From contig NZ_CANMUA010000003.1 in the NCBI RefSeq assembly GCF_947500995.1, forward strand, positions 1 to 64,000: a DNA stretch of 64,000 bases, read 5' to 3'. The notes under the pieces were generated by a model. It saw nothing but the letters and a program-made list of their open reading frames with translations. It was not told where the DNA came from and made no database searches. The stretch is from an uncultured Serinicoccus sp. (lineage in GTDB: Bacteria; Actinomycetota; Actinomycetes; Actinomycetales; Dermatophilaceae). Positions within the stretch are counted from its first letter, which is position 1. Each line of letters opens with the position of its first letter. The translations under genes were made by a program, and so were the position numbers. Of the stretch, positions 1-8,687 are shown one piece after another.

Positions 1-182
1 GCCGCGTCCTCGTCCGGCACACACGCCGGAGACGACGACCTCAGCTACCGCGCTACACCACTATGCGGGACTCAACTTGAGCCTGTTGGTCCGGAGGGAG
101 TCCATGCGGCCGCTGAGGCGTCCATGCAGTCAGGAGTACTGAGCCACACTCGCGAGCTCGCCAGGGTGACAGGATGAGGCCC
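1..182. other. Left-edge intergenic region, no gene seen
   Basis: No convincing coding frame, RNA gene or repeat is visible before the first gene. The purine stretch AGGATGAGG at 171-179 is the likely ribosome binding site of the SDR gene that follows. Confidence 0.5.
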
Positions 183-989
183 ATGAGTTCCCACCCCTCG
201 CGCGGCGTCCTCGTCACCGGCTCTTCTCGAGGAGTGGGGGCGGCGGTGGCCCGCGCCTTCGCCGCGCGAGGCGACCGGGTCGTCGTCCACTACCTGGGCA
301 GCGAGTCGGCTGCGCAAGAGGTATGTCGTTCCCTCCCGGGCGACGGGCATGCCGTCGTCCAGGCCGACCTCGCCGACCCGGACGCCGTCGAGCGGCTGGC
401 AGCCGAGGCGACAGGGGCCCTGGGCCGGGTCGACGTCCTGGTCAACAACGCGGCGATGCTCGCCGCCCCGTCGGAGGGCGGGAGCCGGCGCGGCGACCAC
501 CCGCTGGAGGAGACGTCCTACCCCGAGTGGGTGGAGATCTGGCGGCGGACCCTCGAGACCAACCTGCTCGGCCCGGCCCACCTGACCTGGCAGGTGGCCC
601 GCCACATGATCGACGTGCCGCCCGCCGACGGTGTCCCTGTCGGACGGATCGTCAACGTCGGCAGCCGCGGCGCCTACCGGGGGGAGCCGGACATCCCGGC
701 CTATGGCGCGAGCAAGGCCGGCCTGCACTCCTTCGGCCAGTCGATGGCGGTGCGGCTGGGTCGGCACGGCATCGCGGTGACCTCGGTGGCACCGGGGTTC
801 ATCGAGACCGAGATGGCCGGCTACGCGCTGACCGGGGACCAGGGGGCGGCCACCCGCGCGCAGAGCCCCTTCGGCCGGGTCGCGCAGCCCCGCGAGGTCG
901 CCGATGCCGTGCTCGCGCTGGCCGATCCGCGGGCGGAGTGGGCCTCGGGGGCGGTCCTCGACCTCAACGGGGCCAGCCACCTGCGCTGA
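183..989 (+). CDS. SDR-family NAD(P)-dependent oxidoreductase
   Basis: A 268-residue classical short-chain dehydrogenase/reductase, predicted cytosolic. The nucleotide-binding TGSSRGVG is at residues 12-19, NNAA at 88-91, and the catalytic Ser161, Tyr174 and Lys178 lie in VGSRGAY and YGASKAG with the spacing normal for the family. Length matches FabG-like reductases, but nothing visible fixes the substrate. The ATG at 183 is preferred over the ATG at 174 because AGGATGAGG lies just upstream of it. It stands alone on the plus strand, with about 150 bases before the next gene, so no operon context helps. Confidence 0.85.
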   Translation: MSSHPSRGVLVTGSSRGVGAAVARAFAARGDRVVVHYLGSESAAQEVCRSLPGDGHAVVQADLADPDAVERLAAEATGALGRVDVLVNNAAMLAAPSEGGSRRGDHPLEETSYPEWVEIWRRTLETNLLGPAHLTWQVARHMIDVPPADGVPVGRIVNVGSRGAYRGEPDIPAYGASKAGLHSFGQSMAVRLGRHGIAVTSVAPGFIETEMAGYALTGDQGAATRAQSPFGRVAQPREVADAVLALADPRAEWASGAVLDLNGASHLR

Positions 990-1143
990 CACAGAGCCGG
1001 GGCGGTCGTGCTGCGTCTCCGGCCGTGGACGCCTCGGGACGACGAGAGGGCCGGCGCACAAGGCCCTACCCCTGGGGCGCGCGCAGTGCCACACTGAGGA
1101 GATCGGCGACCTGGTGGGCCGCCGGGAGGACAAGGAGTCCGTG

Positions 1144-3426
1144 ATGCTCCTTCGACGGTTCTCGACAGCCGTGGTGGTGGCTGGCTGCACGCTGGCCCTC
1201 GCGCTGGGGACGGTCCCCGCCCAGGGCGACAGCGCCCGTGCTGAGGTGTCGCCGACGCCCGCCGCGGCACCGGTCCTGTCACAGCTGCCCCCTCCCCAGC
1301 CAGGGGCCGAGGTCTACCGCCGCCCCGTGGACGGGTCCTACACGATCAGCGGACGCGGCTTCGGCCACGGCATCGGCATGTCCCAGTACGGCGCCCACGG
1401 CGCCGGGCTCGCCGGGCTCACCCACGCCCAGATCCTCGCCTACTACTACCCGGGCACCCGCCTGGACACCCTCACCTTCGGGCCCATCCGCGTCGGCATC
1501 ACGGTCGACGACGACGGGGGAACCCGGGTCGCCCACCGCTCCGGCCTCCGGGTCGGCAACGCCGCCACCAGCACCACGACGTATGCGCTGCCCTCCGGTC
1601 GCGACCAGTGGAGGGTGCGGGCCACCGGCGGCTCCCCCAGCAGCTGCGAGCTGCAGGGACGGGTCGACGGGGTGTGGTCGACGACCTGGCCGGCGGGCCT
1701 CACCCGCGCCTGCCCGGTGACCTTCAGCTCGCCCACCGACGGAAGCGTCGACCTCGTCCTGCCCGACGGCTCGCGGCGGGTCTACCGCGGCGCACTCACG
1801 GCGATGCACACCGGCACGTCCACCCTCCAGACGGTCAACCGGTTGCCGATGCAGTCCTACCTGCGCTCGGTCGTCCCCTCCGAGATGCCGATCTCCTTCC
1901 ATGCCGCCGCCCTGCGCAGCCAGGCCGTGAGCGCGCGCACCTACGCCGCCCGTGGCGTGGGCGGGACGGCGGTCTACGACACCTGCGACACGGTGGCCTG
2001 CCAGGTGTACCGGGGCAGGGGGGTGCGCACCAGCGGTGGCGGGATCACCTCCTACGAGCACCCTGACACCGACGCCGCGGTGTCGGCGACGTCGGGGCAG
2101 GTCCTCACCTACGCCTTCGGCACCGGCCGGGCGCTGGCCACGACGATGTTCTCCTCGTCTTCGGGCGGGCACACGGCCCCTGGGTCCGCCGAGCACCCCT
2201 ACCTGCGTGCCCACCCGGACGCGTACGACGGCGTCGCCGGCAACTCACGCCACACCTGGACCGCGGAGCTGCCCGTGAGCACCCTGGAGTCGACCTTCGG
2301 GATCGCGTGGGTGGAGCGGCTGCAGGTGCTCAGACGAGACGGCTTCGGGTCGTACGGCGGGCGCATCGTGCGCGCCCGCGTCGAGGGCTACGACGCGGCG
2401 GGGCGCTACACCTACCGGGACGTCACCGGACCGGACCTCCGCTTCGCCCGGCCCTACCCGACGCACCGCGACGGGCTGTCCTCCCACTACTTCACCTTCG
2501 TCGCCGAGCCCACGGTCAGTCCGGCCACCCGGATCGCCGGCGCCGACCGGTATGCCACGAGCGCCGCCGTGGCGCGCGCCTGGCCGGCGGGGGTCTCCAC
2601 CGCGTACATCGCCTCCGGTCGCGACTTCCCTGACGCCCTCACCGCGGGAGCCCGCAGCGGGGTCCGCGACGCGCCCCTGCTCATCACCGACCCGGCGTCG
2701 CTGTCGTCGTCGACCGCCCAGGCGCTGGCCCGACTGCAGCCGGGGCGCATCGTCGTCGTCGGGGGCTCGGCGGCCGTCTCCGACACGGTCGTCTCCCAGC
2801 TGGCGGCATACTCCTCGAGCGGGGAGGTGCAGCGGCTGGGTGGCGCCGACCGCTACCACGTGGCGGCCACCGTCGCCGCGCACTACCCGCCGGACGTCGC
2901 CCGGGTCTACCTGGCCAGCGGGCAGGACTACCCCGACGCGCTCTCCGGCGCCGCCCTGGCCGCCCGCCAGGGAGCACCGCTGCTGCTCACCCGCCCGACG
3001 TCGCTCCCACCCGTGGTCGCCGAGCAGCTGCGACGCCTGTCCCCAGGCCAGGTCATCGTGCTGGGCGGCGACGCGGCGGTGTCGGGGGCGACGGCACGGG
3101 CTGCCGGCAGCTTCAGCGACACCGGCGGGTTCACCCGGGTGTCCGGCACCGACCGTTACGCCACCGCCCAGGCCGTCGCCCAGCTCTACCCAGCCGGCAC
3201 CAGCCGCGCCTACGTGACCTCGGGCAGCGCCTACCCCGACGCGCTGGTGGCCGCCGCACGGGCGGGGCGCCAGGATGCTCCCCTGCTGCTCACCCGGGAG
3301 ACCGCGGTGCCCGGACGCACCGCCGCAGCCCTGGACCGGCTCACCCTCTCGGCGATCTACGTCGTGGGAGGGTCCGCGGTGGTCAGCGACCGGGTGCTCG
3401 CCGAGCTGGGTCTGTCACTGGAGTGA
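1144..3426 (+). CDS. Secreted SpoIID/LytB-domain protein with three cell wall-binding repeats
   Basis: A 760-residue exported protein. Residues 1-35 form a signal peptide (MLLRRF, then a hydrophobic stretch ending in alanines). The SpoIID/LytB domain follows, with FGHGIGMSQYGAHG, YYPGT and the VVPSEMP...ALRSQAVSARTYA block; this family cleaves or remodels peptidoglycan glycan strands. The C-terminal third has three cell wall-binding type 2 repeats, beginning RIAGADRY, RLGGADRY and RVSGTDRY, predicted to anchor the enzyme to the wall. AAGGAG at 1132-1137 is six bases before the ATG. It shares the repeat architecture with the amidase at 8688, so the window encodes two wall enzymes with the same anchor. 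Catalytic activity is inferred from the family only. Confidence 0.88.
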   Translation: MLLRRFSTAVVVAGCTLALALGTVPAQGDSARAEVSPTPAAAPVLSQLPPPQPGAEVYRRPVDGSYTISGRGFGHGIGMSQYGAHGAGLAGLTHAQILAYYYPGTRLDTLTFGPIRVGITVDDDGGTRVAHRSGLRVGNAATSTTTYALPSGRDQWRVRATGGSPSSCELQGRVDGVWSTTWPAGLTRACPVTFSSPTDGSVDLVLPDGSRRVYRGALTAMHTGTSTLQTVNRLPMQSYLRSVVPSEMPISFHAAALRSQAVSARTYAARGVGGTAVYDTCDTVACQVYRGRGVRTSGGGITSYEHPDTDAAVSATSGQVLTYAFGTGRALATTMFSSSSGGHTAPGSAEHPYLRAHPDAYDGVAGNSRHTWTAELPVSTLESTFGIAWVERLQVLRRDGFGSYGGRIVRARVEGYDAAGRYTYRDVTGPDLRFARPYPTHRDGLSSHYFTFVAEPTVSPATRIAGADRYATSAAVARAWPAGVSTAYIASGRDFPDALTAGARSGVRDAPLLITDPASLSSSTAQALARLQPGRIVVVGGSAAVSDTVVSQLAAYSSSGEVQRLGGADRYHVAATVAAHYPPDVARVYLASGQDYPDALSGAALAARQGAPLLLTRPTSLPPVVAEQLRRLSPGQVIVLGGDAAVSGATARAAGSFSDTGGFTRVSGTDRYATAQAVAQLYPAGTSRAYVTSGSAYPDALVAAARAGRQDAPLLLTRETAVPGRTAAALDRLTLSAIYVVGGSAVVSDRVLAELGLSLE

Positions 3427-3435
3427 CCGACCCGC

Positions 3436-4773
3436 CTACAGCCCCAGGACCAGCCCGGCGACCAGGAAGTAGACGACGAGCCCGGTGGCGTCCACGAACG
3501 TGGTGATGAAGGGCGCGCTGATCACCGCCGGGTCGACCCCCAGGCGACGGGTGACGATGGGGATGACGCCGCCGGCGGCCGCGGCCAGCGCGCACACCGC
3601 CACGAGCGAGAGGCTGAGCACGACGGCGATGTCAATCCCGGCCACCCAGGCCGCGGGCAGGAACGCGAGCAGGGCAAGCGAGCAACCCAGCAGGAGTCCG
3701 ACGGCCGTCTCGCGAGCCAGGACCCGGCCGACGTCCCGGGTGCGCACCTCGTCCAGCGCCAGGGCGCGGATCACGGTGGTCGCGGACTGGGCGCCGACAT
3801 TGCCGCCCGTGCCGATGAGCAGCGGGACGAAGAGCGCCAGGGCGACGACCTGCGCGAGGGTGTCCTCGAAGTGGTCGAGGACGTTGACGGTCAGCGCCGC
3901 GGCGACGATGAGGGTCAGCAGCCAGGCGACGCGGCTGCGGACCAGGCGCCACACGGACGTGGACAGGTAGGGACGGCCCGTGGGCACCGTGCCGCCCGAG
4001 CGGGCGACGTCCTCGGACTCCTCCAGCTCCAGGATGCGCATGGCGTCGTCCACGGTGAGCACCCCCAGGAGTCAGTCCTCCGCGTCGACGACCGGCACGG
4101 CGAGCGCGCCGTGGTCACGGACCGACCGGGCGGCGACCTCCTGGTCCTGGGTCGCGGCGACCGAGATGGGCGCCGACATGAGGGCGTCGACCGAGGTGGC
4201 TGGGTCGGTGACCAGCAGGCGCCGCAGCGAGACGACGCCGACGACCACTCGCCCCGGATCGACCACAGGCAGCATGTAGATCGTCTCGGCGGCGTCCGCG
4301 CCCTCCCGGACCCGCACCAGGGCGTCGGCCACGGTGGTGCCGGCCGGCAGGGAGAGCACTTCCGGGGTCATCCGACGACCCACCGACCCCGGCGGGTAAC
4401 CGAGCACGGTGAGCGTCATCCGGCGCTCCTCGGGCTCGAGGTCCCTCAGCAGCTCCCGGGCGACCGACGTGGGCAGCTCGTCCAGCAGCGAGACCCGGTC
4501 GTCCGGGTCCAGCTCGGCCACGATGCGCCCGACGTCCTGGGAGCGCAGCTGCGTCAGGAGCTCGCTCTGGAGCGCGGGCGCGAGCAGCTCGAAGATGCGC
4601 ACCGACGCCGGCCTGGGCAGCACCCGGTATGCCACGGCGCGGGATCGGGCGTCGAGGCGTTCCAGCTCGTCGAGGAGCGCGGGGAGGTCGAGCTCGAGCA
4701 GCCGCTCCTGCACCGCCCGCAGGTCCTGCTCGCGCACGAGTGCGGCCAGGTCGGTCTGGTCCGTCCTCGGCAT
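3436..4773 (-). pseudogene. mgtE: MgtE magnesium transporter interrupted by one in-frame TGA
   Basis: Read through, this is a complete 445-codon MgtE-type Mg2+ channel: an N-terminal superhelical domain, a CBS-domain region, then a five-helix membrane domain with GTGGNVGAQ and the FVDATG aspartate expected in the ion pore. The frame is continuous, but codon 4074-4072 is TGA, splitting it after VVDAED and before LLGVLTVDDAM, inside a CBS domain. Homologues normally have a sense codon here, and CGA (Arg) to TGA is one transition. The halves are 233 residues (4072-4773) and about 208 residues if a GTG at 4062 is used. Nothing else is damaged, so the mutation is recent, a sequencing error, or suppressed. 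GGAGGAGC precedes the ATG at 4773. Confidence 0.85.
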
Positions 4774-4796
4774 CGGCGCTCCTCCGCTCCTCGTCG

Positions 4797-4825
4797 GCCG
4801 GCCGGGGCGTCAGCCTCCGGCCGGC
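4797..4825 (-). terminator. Hairpin terminator after the flotillin gene
   Basis: GCCGGCCGG (4797-4805) and CCGGCCGGC (4817-4825) form a perfect 9-bp stem with an 11-base loop, about 30 bases past the flotillin stop on the minus strand. There is no U-tract, as is common at this GC content. Confidence 0.5.
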
Positions 4826-4856
4826 GTGGTCGCGGCCCGGCAGGTCGGGCCGGGGG

Positions 4857-6413
4857 TCAGCCCTCGACGGTCTCCTCCGCCGCGACGACCTCCGCCGGCC
4901 GGTCGTCCCCCGGCCGGTCGTCCGCCGTCCGCCCGCTGCGCAGCATCTGCAGCAGGTCGATGCCGGTCTGGGACTTGAGCTGCTTGGCGAGCTCCTGCAC
5001 CCCGGTCGACACCTGGCCGGACAGCCGGGAGGCGCCGTCGCGGTCGATGACGGTGATGTCGTCGATGCTGCCGAGGGCGTCGGCGTAGGGCTGGGCCATC
5101 TTGGGCAGCGCGTCGAGCACCATCTGCAGGCGCGCCGACTCCGGGAAGGTCTGGTAGGCGTCGGCCTCCGCCTTGATCGCGGCACCGCGCGCCTCGCCCT
5201 TGGCCCGCTCGGCGGCGGCCTCGGCCTCACCGCGCGCCTGCACGCCGTCGGCCTCGGCACGCGCCCGGGCGAGGGCACCCTCGGCGTTCCGCTGCTGCTC
5301 CACCAGCGCGGCCTCGGCGCGCGCCCGCAGGGCCGCGGCCTCCGCGTCGGCCTGCGCGGTCGTGCGCTGGGCCTCGGCCTCCGCCTTGCGGATCGCGGTG
5401 GTCTTGGCGGCCTCCGCCTCCTGCTCCGCGGCGTACTTGCGGGCGTCCGCCTCCTGGGCCGCCTCGTACTTGCGGGCCTCCGCCGGCTTGCGCACCTCGG
5501 TCTGCAGCTCCTGCTCGCGCAGCGCCGCCCGGCGCTGGGCCACCTGCTCCTGCTCGACCAGCACCGACTGCTGCGCCTCGGCCTCGGCGCGCTCCTTCGC
5601 CGCCCCCGCCTCGGCCTCCGCCGTGGCGGTCTCCCGGGCGATCTGCGCGTTGCGCAGGGCCAGCGCCTTGTCGGACTCAGCGATCTGCACGGCGGCCTCG
5701 TTGGAGCGCTCGGTGCTCTCCTGCCGGGCCTGCGCCTCGGCGATCTCGGCGTCCCGGGCGACCGCGGCGGCGCGCGGCCGGCCGAGGTTGCGGATGTAGT
5801 CACCGGAGTCCTCGACGGTCTGGATCTCGAAGTTCTCCAGGATGAGGCCGCGCTCGGCCAGCATCGGCACCGCGATGTCCTTGACCTCCTTGGAGAAGTC
5901 CTGCCGCTCGTAGAGGATCGACTCCACCGTCAGCGTGCCCGCGATCGTGCGCAGCACACCCACGAGCACCTCGCTGGTCTGCTGCTCGATGACCTGCTCC
6001 TGGCTGCGGCCGGCGAAGCGCTGCGCCGCCGCGCGCACCATCCGCTCGGTGCCGCCCACCTTGACGACGGCGATGCTGCGCAGGGTGACGCCGACACCGC
6101 TCTTGGTCGTGGCGTCCTCGGCCGTGACCGGGAAGCTCTGCGAGGCCAGCGACAGCCGCGCCACCTGCTCGAAGATGGGCTTGACGAAGGTGCCGCCGCC
6201 GATGACCACCCGCTGACCGGACAGGTCGGTGGTCTCGTCGCCGGTCTCGGGGTTGATGACGGGGGTGCCGCTCTTGCGGCCGGTGATGATGAGCGCCTCG
6301 TCCGGGGTGGCGATCTTGAACCGCACCTTGGCGTAGACGAACGCGACCACCCCCAGGACGACCAGGACGATGACGACGAGCGCGACGATCAGGACGGGAC
6401 CGGCGAGATCCAT
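4857..6413 (-). CDS. Flotillin/SPFH-domain membrane scaffold protein
   Basis: A 518-residue flotillin-like protein. One N-terminal membrane segment (residues 5-28, LIVALVVIVLVVLGVVAFV) is followed by an SPFH/band-7 domain, then about 200 residues of alanine/glutamate-rich coiled coil (repeated AEAEA and ARAEAE), and a C-terminal tail typical of flotillins and YqiK. Flotillins organise membrane microdomains and affect fluidity and protein sorting. The ATG at 6413 is chosen because GAGGAG lies four bases upstream and the membrane segment then starts at once; the frame stays open further upstream without a signal. It is transcribed alone, upstream of the interrupted mgtE gene. The family assignment is firm; cellular partners are unknown. 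Confidence 0.9.
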   Translation of the reverse strand: MDLAGPVLIVALVVIVLVVLGVVAFVYAKVRFKIATPDEALIITGRKSGTPVINPETGDETTDLSGQRVVIGGGTFVKPIFEQVARLSLASQSFPVTAEDATTKSGVGVTLRSIAVVKVGGTERMVRAAAQRFAGRSQEQVIEQQTSEVLVGVLRTIAGTLTVESILYERQDFSKEVKDIAVPMLAERGLILENFEIQTVEDSGDYIRNLGRPRAAAVARDAEIAEAQARQESTERSNEAAVQIAESDKALALRNAQIARETATAEAEAGAAKERAEAEAQQSVLVEQEQVAQRRAALREQELQTEVRKPAEARKYEAAQEADARKYAAEQEAEAAKTTAIRKAEAEAQRTTAQADAEAAALRARAEAALVEQQRNAEGALARARAEADGVQARGEAEAAAERAKGEARGAAIKAEADAYQTFPESARLQMVLDALPKMAQPYADALGSIDDITVIDRDGASRLSGQVSTGVQELAKQLKSQTGIDLLQMLRSGRTADDRPGDDRPAEVVAAEETVEG

Positions 6414-6580
6414 GGGACTCCTCAGGTATGACGTGTGGTCCGGCACGGAGGGCGGTCGGCCCCTCACGGACGGAGCCCCCCGGTCGACCGTCCCGTCAGC
6501 CTGCACGACGTCGGGCGGTCGCCTCCACCTTATCCAGGCGCAGCGGCGCGACGGGGCAGGTCAGCGGGCCAGTCGCCCGG

Positions 6581-7579
6581 TCACGGCGCGGCCGCAGCCT
6601 CCAGCAGGGCCAGGCTGGCCTCGACGATCTGCGCCTGCGCCTCGGCCCGGCTCGTCCCGGGGGTGCCGTCGCCCGGCTGCTCGCCGTAGTCCCCGAAGAA
6701 GGCGTGCACCGCGCCGGCGACCTGCACCACCTGGGTGTCCGGTGGCAGGTCGGCCAGGCTGGCCTCGATGTCGGCCGGGGTGGCGAGGCCGTCCTCGCTG
6801 CCGGACACCGTCGCGACCGCCAGGTCCTCGCGCCCGCTGAGGTCGTCCAGCGGGTAGGACGCCCAGAGCAGCAGGCCGGCGACCTCGTCGGGGTGGTCGG
6901 CGGCATACGTCGAGGCGACGACGCCGCCCAGGCTGTGGCCGCCGGTCACCCAGGTCACGATCTCGGGATGGTCCTCGATGACGTCCCCCGGAGCCCCCGC
7001 CGCGGTGAAGCCGATGTCGAAGGGCTGCTTGACGACGACGACCAGGTGGCCGTCCGCGGCGACCTCGGTGAGCAGCGAGAGGTAGGCCCGGGGGTCGACC
7101 CGCGCGCCCGGCTGGAAGACGAGCCCGTCCGTCGGTTCCTGCGCCGTCGGGGTGAGCGTGATCCGGGACGCGGAGTCGGTGACCGCCACCTCGGACGTGC
7201 CGTCCACCAGGGCGATCGCCGGCGGGCTGGCGGCGAAGGGCCGCAGCCAGGCGAGGACGCCCAGCACGAGGACGCTCAGGACGACCGCCACCGCGCCGCC
7301 CACGACCCGCAGCCAGCCGGACCGTCGTCCAGCGTCCGCGCGCGAGGGGGCGTCGCGCGCGGTCTCGGTCCTGCCCCGTGCCCCGCGCCGACGGAGCCCG
7401 GCGGCGAGCAGCAGGACGCCGACGACCGCGGCGAGCGAGACCGCGACCGCGTAGGCCGGGTGGCCGGCCAGCAGGACCCCCGCCCGGGTGAGCCAGATCC
7501 ACCCGGGCACCAGGACCCACAGCGCGCCCAGGACGAGCAGCAGCCAGGGCGTGCGGCGCGAGCGGGTCATGCGGGTCAC
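6581..7579 (-). CDS. Membrane-anchored alpha/beta hydrolase
   Basis: A 332-residue protein with two N-terminal membrane segments, a basic loop, a third hydrophobic segment, then an extracytoplasmic alpha/beta-hydrolase domain of the Abhydrolase_5 type. The nucleophile elbow is GHSLGG, the acid may lie in GSEDG, and the catalytic histidine is probably in GAVHAFFGDYG. The GTG at 7579 overlaps the azlD stop by four bases (GTGA), so translation is probably coupled to azlD; an ATG at 7570 is an alternative. It is the last gene of the azlC-azlD-hydrolase unit. Substrate unknown. Confidence 0.82.
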   Translation of the reverse strand: MTRMTRSRRTPWLLLVLGALWVLVPGWIWLTRAGVLLAGHPAYAVAVSLAAVVGVLLLAAGLRRRGARGRTETARDAPSRADAGRRSGWLRVVGGAVAVVLSVLVLGVLAWLRPFAASPPAIALVDGTSEVAVTDSASRITLTPTAQEPTDGLVFQPGARVDPRAYLSLLTEVAADGHLVVVVKQPFDIGFTAAGAPGDVIEDHPEIVTWVTGGHSLGGVVASTYAADHPDEVAGLLLWASYPLDDLSGREDLAVATVSGSEDGLATPADIEASLADLPPDTQVVQVAGAVHAFFGDYGEQPGDGTPGTSRAEAQAQIVEASLALLEAAAAP

Positions 7580-7887
7580 GGTAGACCCACGAGCCGGCCG
7601 AGCGCGGCGGCCGTCGCGCCCACCACGACGACGAGGAGGAAGGGGGCGCGCAGGAGCAGCGCCACCACGGCCGCGCCCAGGGCCAGCAGCCGGGAGTCGA
7701 GGGCCAGCGCCTGGCCGTCCGCCACGGCGTTCATCGTCACCAGGGAGGCCAGCAGCCCGATGGTCATGCACCCCGAGACCCGGACGACAGCGGGCGAGCC
7801 GAGCAGCCGTCGCGGCACGAGGTAGCCGCTGAGCTTGGTGAGGAAGGCGAGCCCGCACGCGGCGAGCAGCCACAGCCATACCGTCAT
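7576..7887 (-). CDS. azlD: AzlD family small subunit of a branched-chain amino acid exporter
   Basis: A 103-residue hydrophobic protein with four predicted membrane helices, matching AzlD in length and in the conserved LTKLSGYLVPRRLL region. AzlD works with AzlC to export branched-chain amino acids and analogues such as azaleucine. Its ATG at 7887 overlaps the azlC stop by four bases (ATGA), the usual coupled arrangement. A longer reading from 7929 would run inside azlC and is rejected. Confidence 0.88.
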   Translation of the reverse strand: MTVWLWLLAACGLAFLTKLSGYLVPRRLLGSPAVVRVSGCMTIGLLASLVTMNAVADGQALALDSRLLALGAAVVALLLRAPFLLVVVVGATAAALGRLVGLP

Positions 7888-8588
7888 CGCGCGGCCACCT
7901 CCTCGGCCGCCCGGTCGCGCCCCCACCACCCGACGAGGGCGGCGACGGCGGCCGCGACGAGGATGGGGATGCCCGGCGGCACGAGAGGTATGGCCAGCAC
8001 GGTCACCACCGCGCAGACCGTGGCGATCGCCCAGGGCTCACGTCCGCGCAGGCGCGGCCACAGCAGACCGAGGAAGGCCGCCACCGCGGCGCCGTCCAAC
8101 CCCCACTGACGGGGATCGCCGAGCGCGTCCCCGGCCAGTGCACCGAGGAGGGTCATGAGGTTCCACAGGACGAAGACCCCGATGCCGGCGGTCCAGAAGC
8201 CCCGGCCCTGCTCGACCCGGTCGGTCTGCCCCAGCGCGATGGCCGTCGACTCGTCGATGGTGACCTGCGCGGCCGCGAGCCGGCGCCAGCCCCGGGGCTG
8301 CAGCAGGGTGTTGACCTGCATGCCGTAGACGCCGTTGCGCAGCCCCAGCAGCGTGGCCGCGCCGGCGGCCGAGGCGGGGCTCCCGCCCCCGGCCAGCACC
8401 CCGATGAAGGCGAACTGCGACCCCCCGGAGAAGAGCAGCAGGCTGAGCAGGCAGACCTCGAGCACCCCCAGGCCGCTGGCCGTGCCGAGGGCGCCGAAGG
8501 ACACCCCGTAGGCCCCGGTGGCCACCGCGATGGACAGCCCCGCCCGGGTGGCCGGGCTCGTCCGGACCAGCTCGCGCACGTTCACCAC
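7884..8588 (-). CDS. azlC: AzlC family branched-chain amino acid exporter
   Basis: A 234-residue multi-pass membrane protein of the AzlC family, with the conserved GVSFGALGTASGL, FSGGSQFAF and LLGLRNGVYG blocks. With AzlD it forms an exporter for branched-chain amino acids. The GTG at 8588 is used; GGAGGAGG lies nine bases upstream, and an ATG five bases further upstream is out of frame and closes at once. It is the first gene of a three-gene minus-strand operon with four-base overlaps. Confidence 0.9.
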   Translation of the reverse strand: MVNVRELVRTSPATRAGLSIAVATGAYGVSFGALGTASGLGVLEVCLLSLLLFSGGSQFAFIGVLAGGGSPASAAGAATLLGLRNGVYGMQVNTLLQPRGWRRLAAAQVTIDESTAIALGQTDRVEQGRGFWTAGIGVFVLWNLMTLLGALAGDALGDPRQWGLDGAAVAAFLGLLWPRLRGREPWAIATVCAVVTVLAIPLVPPGIPILVAAAVAALVGWWGRDRAAEEVAAR

Positions 8589-8687
8589 GCCATGGTGCCT
8601 CCTCCGTCGGGCGCGGGAGGAAGGGACCTGGGATGGAGAGGCGGCGCCTGGGGCGGATCCGGGTGCCGTCTCTCCACCCCGGGAGTC

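Noticed and set aside
4072-4074. Selenocysteine or programmed read-through at the mgtE TGA
   Set aside because: MgtE has no selenocysteine at this position, no hairpin signal was recognised, and the residue is not catalytic.
7580-8590. Riboswitch or leader upstream of azlC
   Set aside because: The gap to the amidase gene is about 100 bases with no recognised aptamer pairing.
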